From Silurus meridionalis (taxonomy: Eukaryota; Chordata; Actinopteri; Siluriformes; Siluridae), in contig NC_060901.1 in NCBI RefSeq assembly GCF_014805685.1, forward strand, positions 18,702,405 to 18,766,404: a DNA stretch of 64,000 nucleotides, read 5' to 3'. Positions 18,294 through 30,113 of this stretch are shown piece by piece (positions within the stretch are counted from its first letter, which is position 1; each line of letters starts with the position of its first letter). Both the position numbers and the translations under genes were made by a program. The notes beneath the pieces were generated by a model. The model was not told the DNA's origin. It did not search any database and worked only from the letters and a program-made list of their open reading frames with translations.

Positions 18294-18408
18294 TGTCCAT
18301 AGCACCTTGTTGAAAAGCACTAATTTAATATTAGTACAAACTACCTATCTAAATGTAGGTAGTTTGTACTAATATAAATTGGTGCTTTTCAACAAGGGAC
18401 TATGGACA
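18294..18408. repeat. 115-bp near-perfect inverted repeat (hairpin)
   Basis: The arms are about 54 bases each. They start TGTCCATAGCACCTTGTTGA and close with its near-complement ending AACAAGGGACTATGGACA, with a loop of a few bases around 18350. The arms differ at only a few positions. The hairpin lies in the non-coding 5' part of the CACTA-like element. Confidence 0.9.
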
Positions 18409-18886
18409 CATTTGCACACATTTTTCTGTTGTGACATGAATATGACTGACTTTAAGATGTGCAGCCATTAATTATGATTAGTTCAATGCCATGTATGTGT
18501 CAATAATTAAGGATTGTTAAAATGTTATGTTGAAATGTTAAATGGAATGTTGCAAATGTAAATGTTTATACCAGTCTGCATGTGTCTGTCTATAGGAATT
18601 GGAGTTTACTGTAAAAGTTATATAATTTGTCTGTATGAGTTTAATTTGCCTGCCTTTGACTGTTTAAGTAAACTCAGCTAAACTCAACAGTGAAAACTCT
18701 AAAGTGAGGAATATTTTATTACAAATGAATTGGCTGTGCAAAATATGTAATTTCACAACATTAAAACGATTGGACCTATTAAAACACTATTGATTAAAAC
18801 ATTGGGATTTTGGTCGAACCCAGTCCATACCCTGTCTCCATTTTGACTGTCCTTGCACATTTAGGACATGGGGTGCATTACGGACA

Positions 18887-21347
18887 CATTTGTCCAGGTA
18901 TCACCCACAGACAACTAACCCAAAACAGCTTCTTTCCTTCACATGTCTATTGTGTAGTTCATGCTGTTTCCACACTGAAAGACAATATTTTGAACACATT
19001 GGTGGCCATCTCAGAAAATTTGAAACTGTGCCTTGTGTTTTTCAAGACTGTGATTACAAGACCAATATATATACAACATACCACAGTCATAAGAGTAGGA
19101 AACACACTCCCCATTCAGTGGAAGATTTTAAGACCTCTGTTTTTCATGAATACCAAAGCCAAGCACAGGAAGAAAGTGAATTTGTTGAGAATGAAGACTA
19201 CTGTACCTCTGTTCTTGAGGAGGATGATTACTTGGACAGAACTATCATCAAGAGACTAGGGTTGCTCTTTCTTAAATTAGAATGCATTTTAAAGTCTCCA
19301 ATACATGTATTAACGAACTGGTAGAGGAACTCCATTTCCTTACGTCATCTGCATCTGGACCGGTTATAAAAGAAATTATACTGAGCACCTTCAGAAAGCA
19401 TGGATGTACTTATTAAGGTTCATTGATTTCAGAACTGGTGAAAAATCTTTGCCAGCTAAACCCTTTTTGTTCTGCTTTAGGGGTGGATGGGTCTTTAAGC
19501 ACACAGTACAGAAGAGAGCAATTTATTAAGGAGCATTTCGAACTGATTGAGCCAACTGAGTACATGCTTGATGATAGCAGGAAAAAACATTCCAGTATGT
19601 ACCAATTCTCCCATTGCTCTCACAACTTTTAAAAAACAGACACATTCAAGACACAGTATTACAGAATAGGCAGCCATTTGATGTTTCTTTAGGATACAGG
19701 TCATTGTATGATGGATCATTTTTCAGAGAAAACAGTTTTTTATGTGGAGATGAACCTAGACTCTCACTCAATCTTTACATAGATGAGTTTGAAATATGTA
19801 ACCCTCTTGGGACATCTCGCAAGAAACATAAAGTGACAGCTGTGTACTGGGTGTTTGCAGACATTCCTGCCACCTTGCAATCTACACTAACCTCCATTTA
19901 CTTGGCCATTCTTTGTAGGGCAGATGATGTAATGCAATATGGATACTCAAAAATCTTGGAGCCACTGCTTAGAGATTTAAAATCCTTGGAAGGTGATGGT
20001 ATTTTTGTGGCAGGTCTCGGCAAAGTGGTCAAAGGTACTATATTTGCTGTAGTAGCTGATAATCTTGCAGCTCATTCTGTTGGTGGGTTTGTTGAAAGCT
20101 TTTTTGTTTTTCACACATTTGTCGTTTTTGCATTGGAGAGCATTCCGACATCCAGGAGCATGAAGTAGCAGAAGGAGTGTTTCCTTTAAGGACGAAGTCC
20201 AATTATAGTTTGCACATCAAGGCAGCGTTGTCTGACAGTGATGAAGCTCATTATTGTGGAGTAAAAAGACAGTGTCCAATCTCTGATAGACTGAGTTACT
20301 TTCATGCCACATCAGGTTATCCCCCTGATGTTTTGCATGATTTGCTTGAAGGGATTGTTCCTTTTGAATTGGCACTTTGTCTGAATGTGTTTATTAAAAA
20401 CAAATACTTTTCTATTCAGGAGCTCAACTGGTCAATCCGCCAATTTCCTTACAAGTGGAATGATAAAACCAACTGTCCACAAAGTATTCCCTTGACCTTT
20501 GTATCACGTAAGAGTGTAGGAGGCAATGCACACGAAAACTGGTGCTTACTGCGGATACTACCTTTTCTGATCGGTTGCAAAGTTCCAGAGAATGATGCAG
20601 CATGGCAGGTTTTGATGACCTTGAAAGACATTGTTGAGCTTGTCATGGCTCCTGTGCACACAGAAATGTCGATAGGATACATGGAAAGCAAGATCACTGA
20701 GCACTGTTATAGGTTTTTGGATGTGTTGCCAAAGGAGAAATTAAAACCTAAACATCACTTCCTTGAACATTATCCATGGCTTACAACTGCTTTTGGACCA
20801 CTTGTGGGTTTCTGGACCATGCGTTTCGAAGCGGAACACAGATTTTTTAAAAGGATTGTGAGACACACCGGGTCTTTCAGAAACATTCTGTTGACAATGG
20901 CACGAAAACACCAATCAGGGGTTGCATATCACATAAATAATGCTGTTATCCAAAGGCAAACACTGTTGGTATCCAGAATGACACAAGTGGCAGTTGATGT
21001 TCTAAAAGAGAGCATTAAGGAGTTGCTTGCCAAGAAGTGTCCCAATGCAGTGGTCATGAACATGACAAAGAGGGTCACCATTTTAGGGATTTCATATTGT
21101 GTTGGGTTGTTGTTGCCTTTTGGATCAACAGGAGGGTTGCCAGACTTTGGAGAGCAGTCCTGTGTTTGTTCTGAAGTTGCTCAGTGGGTGGTACAATGAG
21201 CACCTGAGGGGCTTTAGAGTAGAGCCTACAGGAAATATTGAAATACTTCAACATTCAGAACTCGAACATGCTTACCCCTTGGCTGCATATAATACAGCAG
21301 ATGGTCAAATGGTATCCCTGAAACACTTCATTGGCACTTCAGAGTAA
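18887..21347 (+). pseudogene. TNP2-like (Transposase_21-type) transposase relic of the CACTA-like element
   Basis: A protein of roughly 800 residues is recognisable across at least three frames. The N-terminal part (18890-19324) has Cys/His pairs resembling zinc fingers (FTCLLCSSCCFHTERQYFEH and CVFQDCDYKT). A central part (19630-20100) has LYIDEFEICNPLGTSRKKHK and ADNLAAHSVGGFVESF, which I take as the D positions of a DDE/D core. A C-terminal part (20177-21199) includes LKPKHHFLEHYPWL and FWTMRFEAEH. Frames change near 19300, 19600, 20130 and 21130, and there is a stop near 19413. The gene is therefore broken. Assignment to the CACTA TNP2 group rests on motif arrangement plus the CACTG termini. 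Confidence 0.65.
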
Positions 21348-21552
21348 GTACTGCAAATCATGATTCCTCTAATATTGTGTTTCACCATGGCAATGTAGGT
21401 TATTATAAGAGCTTTTAAATAGGTTGTTACTCTGCTGATGTTTTGGAGTAACCAAGTAACCTCTAAAATTTTAACCAAATGCAGTCTCTTCATTTTCTCT
21501 CTCTTTACAGCTAATGAAAACACATCCACACCAATCAACACTCTGAACCACA

Positions 21553-23669
21553 ATGTCAGTCCAGTTGCGAGTCATTATAGAAGAACACAATGTGCAAAAG
21601 TTGACACTTCCATTGGGGATTCCTGATACTGTGGAAGATCTTGTTTCAATAATTGTTAAAACATTCCAATTACATGGGGAATATGGATTACTTTATGAAG
21701 ACAAAGATTTTGGGAACCAGTTTTTCAGTGTCATCTCAACTACTGAACTGCAAGACATGGCCACTGTAAAAATTGTTAAAAAAAAAAAAAAAAAAAAAAG
21801 AACCTACAGTTGTCCTTGACTTACACCCACTAGAAGAATCAGGACAGTCATCTGTACTGAGTTCAGTTGAAAGTGAAATTGACACCACTGCAGATGACAG
21901 TGAAGCATGCGCTGCAGCTACAGATGACTGTCGATCCTCCAGCTCACAAGACAGTTTCTTCCTCCCTGTATCATGCCGCACTGATCCATGGCCAGTGCCT
22001 TTTAAAATTCCACAGTTTTCACGTGACATTGAGCTCATCCTTGAAGAGGCAAACAAGGCATATCATGCCTCTGGAAAGTACTTCCAAGATGCAAGTATTA
22101 AATCGGCAATATTGCAAGACCTTGCTAAAGCCATATTCTCTTACACAGCTTACCCCTCAAGCCATCAAATAGCCTCGGTGGCTGAAACACTTGTCGAGAA
22201 GTTTCCATGTCTTAAGGAGCCTGGGTCTTATGCAGGGATGTATGGGTGGCAGCAGCGCATCAAATACAAGATGCACAATTTTCGCGCCAAGCTGAAGACA
22301 TGAAAATATTCCTGGTCTGAAATAGAGGTAAATACTTTAAAGAGAAAGTCACCTGCTGACACAGCCCCAGCCAAAAATCTGAAGAGGCCCAAAAAAGCAG
22401 AGGTCAATTATCTCCCTCCACATCCTTTGGGAGAAAATCAAGACACTTTAGAGAAGGAGAGGCTTGAGTTAGTAAATGAAATAACAAAGAAGAACAATGG
22501 AAAGATTATAAGAGAAAAAATGTCCAAAACTTTTTCAATTTGAAGAGAGGAGGTGGTGACTCTTTGCCCAGCTATCAGTGTCTTCAAAGAGAGGTGGCCA
22601 GGTTTATTCACTGAGACTCAAGTTAGAATAATTATATTTGTTATTGTTTTACACTAATGTATTTATAAATGCCAATAGTTTCCAACCTTTATTCCTACAT
22701 ACACCTATTATACCCCTAAATGTGTAAATAAAGCAAATTAGAAATATTACTAATATATTTTATATATAAATCTTTAGAATTTGAAAAATGAATTTGGAAA
22801 GTGACTCGTCATTGGAAGAGTTGTCATTATTTTGTCCGTTTACTTATTTACTAGATTAAAGAGGAGTTCCGTCGGATAACAACTATTTCCCTGGAACAAA
22901 CATTCATGTTTAAGCTTGACAGTTACACACCCCGTCTTCTGCAGCTGATGCGTCCCAAAAGAGGTGCTGTTGGTACCAGGATGCGCCCTCTCCTTAACAC
23001 TGTAAATAAGGTATGTTTTTTGTTCAAATAGTCTCAAAAGTGCAAACACTAATTTGTAGAGAAATGCTGGTCATTAAAATGCATCTCTTTACAGTCTCAG
23101 AGTATTGAGAATAAAAGGGATGCAGTGCTCTCCTGCCTAATTGACTACCTAGGGGAGCCGCAAGAAGAGCTCTTCCAAGACTTCCAGGTAAGTTACAAAA
23201 TTACCAATATACACAAGGTGTTTACAGACAGCCTCATAAACGAACAATTTTCTCATTTACAGCATGTGGTTAGATTGATAAATGTTATTGGGTTAAAGAA
23301 TTTAAATTTTTTCTTAACTTATTGCTTGCATTAAAGTTTATTGTTGTTTATTTCTGCCAGTTAAACATGAAAAATGACCAGGAGGGCCAAACAGAACAAA
23401 CTATAAAGGTGCTTTTGATCCATAATCCCATGGCTGAGGATGATCCAGTAGACGTATCTATTGTGATAGAGGGCATCCAAGTGATCAGTGGGTGTGGATA
23501 CAAAACCAAGGCATGCATGTTGTTGATAGGATTAATCTATTCCCTCAACCTTGAATATCCCAAGAAGCTCAAGAATACTTTTGAAGTATTTCAAAAACTT
23601 CTTTTGGAGCTAGATGGAGGCAAGTGTCTCAAGAAGGTTCACAGCCTCAAAATTAAACTCATGGAATAG
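21553..23669 (+). pseudogene. Second unit of the CACTA-like element ('SAMD3-like' family), decayed
   Basis: It opens with an N-terminal PB1/ubiquitin-like region (residues 1-75, from MSVQLRVIIEEHNVQKLTLP). A frame break follows at a run of about 20 adenines (21779-21800). A serine-rich linker and a helical region continue (21800-22303), and a stop at 22301-22303 truncates the frame before further decayed sequence. Three later exons are visible by splice sites: about 22856-23010, 23096-23187 and 23361-23669. They encode FRRITTISLEQTFMFKLDSY, LSCLIDYLGEPQEELFQDFQ and a C-terminal block ending KVHSLKIKLME. The frame breaks make it a pseudogene. Fish genomes carry many such loci as host-gene models, but its position between CACTG termini indicates that it is transposon cargo. 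Confidence 0.6.
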
Positions 23670-25089
23670 ACTGCTTCTTGCCTTTTTTTTTTGTTGGTGT
23701 TGTTAATGTCAAAATGTTTTGAAATGTATCTCATTGTATACATAAAAAATACATCTATTCAAATATTAATGTCTCAGGATACAATAATTGGTAAATTTCA
23801 AATAGATGTTTGTTATTTGAAAAAAATAGGCATCCTAAGTTTATTTAATTAACAAGTAGACACACTATTTGTGAAATGTTAGCCTAATTTTTTTATTTGT
23901 ATTTTTATAATGCTGTTTGAAGGAAAAAAAAAAAAAAAAACCTCAATTTCTTGTGATCAAGATATTCTTGTTGAATATGCAAAAAATAATTAGTTTGATT
24001 TTTGGTTGTTTATTAAAAAATTCATGATCTACTATGTCTGATAACTTTTTAATGTTATTAGTAAGTTTACCCTCCTGATTCAATAATGGTTAGTCATATT
24101 GGTTAATTATTAACAGCAATTATTAAATAAATTTAAAAAATACTATGGTGTTAATAAAACTCACTTTTAATAAGTAATTCATTGTCTAATATTATGAATA
24201 GCTTTTACCTAATTTTAATTGCTATGTTATAGCTAATTTATTTAGGTACTCTTTACTAACAGTATAGGGTGAAATTGACCCAAACAGATTGAATGCAAAT
24301 TGTTACCTCACATTTTTTGGGTAGATTCTATAGGTAATTTTTTACAGTGCACTAAAACAGAAATGCTTCGGAATCTGAAATTTTACTTCTAGCTGCATGT
24401 GGATTTTGTAAATGTGCCTACCGTCTCATTACAGTTGAGCAGAAGGACGTTATCAAGCATCCACTGTCTAATGTCCTTTACACACTCAACATTGTTCTCT
24501 CTCTCATCTGGATTTGCTGAAATATACAACTGTGCATCATCACAGCAAAGGAAGCGAATAATTTCATGAAATTTAATGGAAAAAAAGAAAACTGTCTGAA
24601 ATTCTGTCGGTTTCTAAGAATCATAAGCCCAGATTCATTGGATAAAAAAGGAACCCATTTATTTGTGTCAAGATTCACTTTCGTTGTTTCAGTGCTCCAT
24701 GGGCACTGCATCATGTCTGACCCCAGCTTCCTAACATCGCTGGTATGAGTGAAGAAAACACTGTAAAGTGTTGCTGTAAAGTCCATATGACAAATATAAA
24801 GCACATTTCTTTTCTTTAACATTTGTAAGTATGTTTCTGGAGTCTGAACCTCCTGGTAGAGGCAACCCAGAATTGGTACTCAATTATGCAGATGCTTAAG
24901 AGAATCAATTGCGCTAATACTCCTTTCAAGAACTTGAGAATTTTCACCATAAAGCAGCCCTGAACATCAAATACCCTAGTAGTTCACAGCAATGCAATGG
25001 AGGAAACATTTTCGTTTTACAAAGGAACCAAAAGAAAAAAAAAAACAGTTCACTGAATCTTACAGTAATAAACAACAAAACAAAATTTT

Positions 25090-25235
25090 TCGTGCGCAGG
25101 ACCGGTGTCCTGCCGGAAGCGGTTTGGTCCTCCAACCTTAATGAAGTCAAATTGGTTTTCTCCCACTTTGTGTAAACAGGTTGCAGAAAGCCATATACGG
25201 AATATGAAACGGTTCGAATACTTTTGCTCACAGCG
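25090..25235. mobile_element. Tc1-type MITE fragment
   Basis: The phrase 'ggttcgaatacttttgctcacagcg' marks the right end at about 25210-25235. The left end is not clear. Confidence 0.4.
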
Positions 25236-25506
25236 TGGAAATAAAGAATTGGGTTTAAAGGTTTTTATTTATATATACATTTACAAAGCATATGTACACT
25301 GGCAGGTTTGTGAGAAAAGGACGGCGAAAACAACTTGTACACTGGTGTTGACGGGGTGCACACGTGTACAAGCGTGACGAACCACAGACGTGTGAGCAGG
25401 AGGACACAACGAGAGGTCCAAGAGGATCGGTCTTAGACTAGAGCCGTTTCCCTGAGGAATGCAAACTGATGTGGTTGACAAAAGGCACGTACACACACAC
25501 ACACAA

Positions 25507-25546
<40 letters not shown>

Positions 25547-25911
25547 TCCTGCAGTTACAAGCTCGCTCACATGCACTCCATCACACAAACACACACAAAA
25601 ATGCAAAACATGATCAAGTTTCCTTTTTTCCCATCCAAAAATGGTCAGAACCCCAAATGCAATGCAACTAAATACTTTTCAGACACACAGCGTGTGTGTG
25701 TGTGTGTCTGTGTGTGGCGACAATCCAGCACTTCGCTTCACACAGTGTGGGATCACACCTGCTTTCCCAGAAGCTGCTTAATTCCTCAGTCGTTAAAACA
25801 AACGGATTTGAGCAGAGCCTTTCGGTGTGTAGTGTGTGTGTCTGTGGGTATATAAGGTCTTGGTTCTTTATTGCGTGTCCGCCACGTGTCTTTTTTCCAC
25901 CAAGGGGAGCT

Positions 25912-28900
25912 CTAGGACTGGCTGTAGGAGCTGCTCTGACTCCCGTTGGCGCTCTGCTCGTTCTCACTGCGAGAGAAGAGAAAGTGCGATAGTGAGGTCC
26001 GTTTGGTCTCCGTTCCTGATGGACATCAAGGGAATTTCACAGCATGAACGAACAACGTGCGCTACACAGACAAAAGTACGTAGTACCAACATCGGGTGTT
26101 TCGTACCTGTTGGGCGGCGGCTTGGGCTTCGGCACCTTGTTCAGCACGGTGGGCATTTCTTTGCGGTCGTCGAAGTTCTTCCACTGATCGTACAGCTTCA
26201 GGATCACACGGATGATCTCCAGGATCTGCCCAAAAAAACGCAAGATCAGGGAAAAAGCCAGGTTTAAATCAACACCATGACTGCAGTCCATTAAAATGCA
26301 TTTAGAACGATCACAAAATTCAAGATATGGGGCCAGAAATTGTGTACATTTATATCCCTTCATATAATCAAGATCACACGAAAAGTGCCGTTTTCCCCCA
26401 AAAATCAGCTTTTGCTCGATTTCGCCAACAAAAATCACTCCAAATAAGCCACAGCACTGTTTTGCGTCTCAGCGATAGCAAAGCATTGTGATTGAATCGA
26501 ATCATTTAAACGAGCGATTTATTCAATCGCGATGACTCGCTGATGAACAGTGACTTACTGGCAGATTTAATTTCACATTCAAAGTCTCTTTGCTCTGCAT
26601 TGCAAAGCTGAATTTTGTGGATATTGATTTCATTTGCTTGGGAACATTCAAAATATTATTCTAATTGACTGATTAAATAAGAATTTGATTCAAAGACGAG
26701 GCATATTTTTATTATTATTTTTTTTTTTTTTATAAAAAATGGATGTATAAGTATAAAAATCTATTGAAACTTACGGTAAAAAAAATTTTTTTCACTGCTG
26801 TGAATTGACACTGAACTACAGATTATGGAGAATATCAAAAATCTCAGTAGGAAGCTGTCCATGGTCCTTAAGGTACCACCAAATTAACAATAGCAAAATA
26901 TCATCATCATCAATAAAATATATATTTTTTGTCAATATTGATATGATATGTGATATGATCAAGGCAACACCAAGCCTGTCCTTATATACACTGTATGGAC
27001 AAAAGTTTGTGGACACATACCATAAGATTTGTATACACTCTTTAAAATGTAAACGTGTCCCCATTCTACTAGATTTGGGATTTTCCACTAGTATTTAAAC
27101 CACCAGTATGTTACTAGCGTTCTAATTCATCCCAAACTTAGGGGATCAATAAACCAATAGGGTTTATAGCTCTACAGCAGGCTACTTAAGATCTTCCACT
27201 ACAACCCAATTGTTCATGGAGCTGGGCTTTGTGCATAGACGCATTTGTCATGCTAAAACAAATTTGGGTCCAAGCAAAAGTAAAATTTCATGCGATCAGC
27301 AAAAATCCATATTGATGTTTTTTCCGGGATGCGTTATACAGCACGAAAGCGCCTCTAGAGGTGAATCACTGACACTGTGACCTGTTTATTTGAATTGTCT
27401 ACTAATATTATATTAATATTTTCCTCAATGTTTATTAATTTACAATTTTTTTTTTCACTTAGCACATTTTCTTTATTTAGTACTGCTTTTTTTATATGCA
27501 TAATAAAGTGCAGTACTAATTTACATGTAGGGTTTTTTTTTTGTTTTGTTTTTTTAACAATATCCATTTAAAAATTAATTAAATTATTCGGTTGATTAAT
27601 TGGTTCCAATACTTTTGGCCATACGGTGTTGAATGAAAACTCAAAAAAAAAAAAAAAAAAACACTCCTACCTTATCCATATCCACTGAGAGCTCAGCAAA
27701 CCACTGCCGGGCGTCCTTCTGCTGCACCACGCACGCCACATGCAAACACGCTAAAGCAGAAAAGAAACATTTTGATGCTCCCGTGTGTGTGTTTTTTTTA
27801 TCTACACACCACCAAACTGCTCTAAAAATACCTCATCAGACACACGGTGTGCACGCTGAGAACACGATCGCTGAGCAGCCAAAAGAATGAAACTGCCAAG
27901 AGGTGGTGAATAATTAGTTTTTGAAATCGACGTGTTGAAAGCGGGGAAAAATGGGCAAGCATGACAAAAATTGAGCCGTCTAGATGCGCAGGTTAGAGCG
28001 TCTCTAAAACAGATCTTGCGTGTGTGTTTGTTTTATGACTCCTGTAGTTAATATGTAAACACCCTGTAGATGGCGCTGCATTCCTTTCAGAGAACGGAGC
28101 TGTTTTTTTTTTTTTTTTTATATACGTAATGACTGAAATTATATATGGAGAATGGTGAGTTAAAAAAGTGTGCTTGATGCGCAAAAGAGAAATTACCCAG
28201 AGCGATCATGAAGGGAGGGTAGAGAAGGCAAAGGTCTGTCCTGTACGTGTCGTTTACGATCCTCCTGCAAAAGAAAAGGAAAAGACAGATGTCCACTTTA
28301 ATACTTTATATACACCGAATATCATCATCATCATCTTTCGGCTTCTCCCATTAGGAGTCGCCACAGCGGATCATCCGTCTCCTACCCCGCTGTCCTCTAC
28401 ATCTGCCTCTTTCAAATTAGCCCCTTGCATGTCTTCCCTCACCACATCCATAAACCTGCTCTTTGGTCTTACTTTTTTCCTCCTTCCTGGTGGCTCCATC
28501 CTCAGCATTCTCCTACTGATATACCCCATGTCCCTCCTCTGCACATGTCCAAACTATCTCAATCTCGCCTCCCTCACCTTGTCTCCAAAACGTCCTACAT
28601 GCGCTGTCCCTCTAATAAACTAATTTCCAATCCTGTCCATCGTCGTCACTCCCAACAAAAACCTCAACATCTTCAGCTCTGCTACCTCCAGCTCCACCTC
28701 CTGTCTTTTACTCAATGCCACTGTCTCTAATCCATACAACACCGCAGGTCTCACCACAGTCCTATAAACTTTCCCTTTCACTCTCACAGATACTCTTCTA
28801 TCACAAATCACTCCTGCTATCATTCTTCTCCACCCACTCCACCCTGTCTGCACTCTTTTCTTCACTTCTCTAACACACTCTCCATTACTTTGCACTGTTG

Positions 28901-29153
28901 ACCCCAGGTGCCTGCACTCTAAACTCCTCCACCTTCTCCACCTCTTCTCTCTGCAACCGCACCCCTCCACTGCCCTCCCTCATATTCACACACATGTACT
29001 CTGTCTTACTCCTACTGACTTTCATTCCCCACCTCTCCAGCACGTACCTCCACCACTCCAGGCTTCTCAACCTGCTCCCTACTCTCACCACATATCACAA
29101 TATCATAGTCCGAGGAGACGCCTGTCTGACCTCGTCTGTCAATACAACAAATT

Positions 29154-29224
<71 letters not shown>

Positions 29225-30061
29225 TACACATACATACATACATACATATACATACATACACACACACATACACACACGCACACTGTACACTTTATATATG
29301 TATCCTGAAAAAAGGCACTTTAAAATCAACTTAAGCTCATGCCAAAGATCTTACCATGCCAGTGGGAGGAGCATGTCCTCCTGCCCCATGTCCTGCACAT
29401 ACTGCAGTAACGGTCTGTACGGGTGATACACGATCAAACAGCAATCCTGAAAACACAGCCATGGACTTGGATTAACGTCATCAACGCATCACTGACCGAT
29501 TCTATAAGCACAGCTGACACAGAGAGAGAAACACTAACCATCAGCTCCAGAAGGTAGAACTCACATTCCAGGATCTAAAAGTTAAAAGAAGAGAGAAAGT
29601 GAGAGTGTGTTACTAAAAAAAAATAAATAAATAAATAAACAAATATATTTTTTCTCTAATCTGATTCTCACTCAGTGGGCGCGTTTAGTTTCACACAATC
29701 ATCCAGGTGCTGATAACGAGCCTGAAATTTAGACTTCTCCAAGTAAAAGGAATTTGTGTGATCCCCATTGTCCGTGGGGCGTTTCCGGGGGTTTGGGGGG
29801 CAGAGTCAGCGGGTGACAAAATTAAAGAGTGGCAGGATTAGGAGGGTGTGAGCTCGCTGCTCATCGCAAAACACTTTGCATGAGTGTGTGAGAGGAGGGA
29901 GGAGCTTGATTTCCAGGCGGACACCACTTCACCAGGGCAATGAGATTTTCACACAGGGGCAAAGAAAGGGGTGTGTGTGTGTGAGAGAACTCATTACAAA
30001 ATAAATGATGATGCACGGTGTATGAATAAAGTATGACCCATCAGCGAACACACTCCCTCGT

Positions 30062-30113
<52 letters not shown>

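Larger units (their letters stand above)
16879..24349 (+). mobile_element. CACTA/EnSpm-like DNA transposon with two decayed gene units
   Basis: The left end at 16879 reads CACTGTAAAAAAATTA and the right end at 24349 is the inverse, TAATTTTTTACAGTG. Both ends are flanked by CA, compatible with a 2-bp target duplication. CACTG/CACTA termini define the EnSpm superfamily. Inside lie a TNP2-like transposase relic (18887-21347) and a second, spliced gene (21553-23669) of the kind labelled SAMD3-like in many fish genomes. The interior is AT-rich and carries several frameshifts, so this copy is not active. It also carries a 419-bp templated insertion (17753-18171) and a long hairpin (18294-18408). 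About 2 kb at the left end, 0.7 kb at the right end and the short gap between the two units are non-coding. Confidence 0.7.

Noticed and set aside
21553..23669. A functional host SAMD3 gene
   Set aside because: There is no SAM domain visible in the first part, frames are broken, and it lies with a transposase relic inside CACTG inverted termini.
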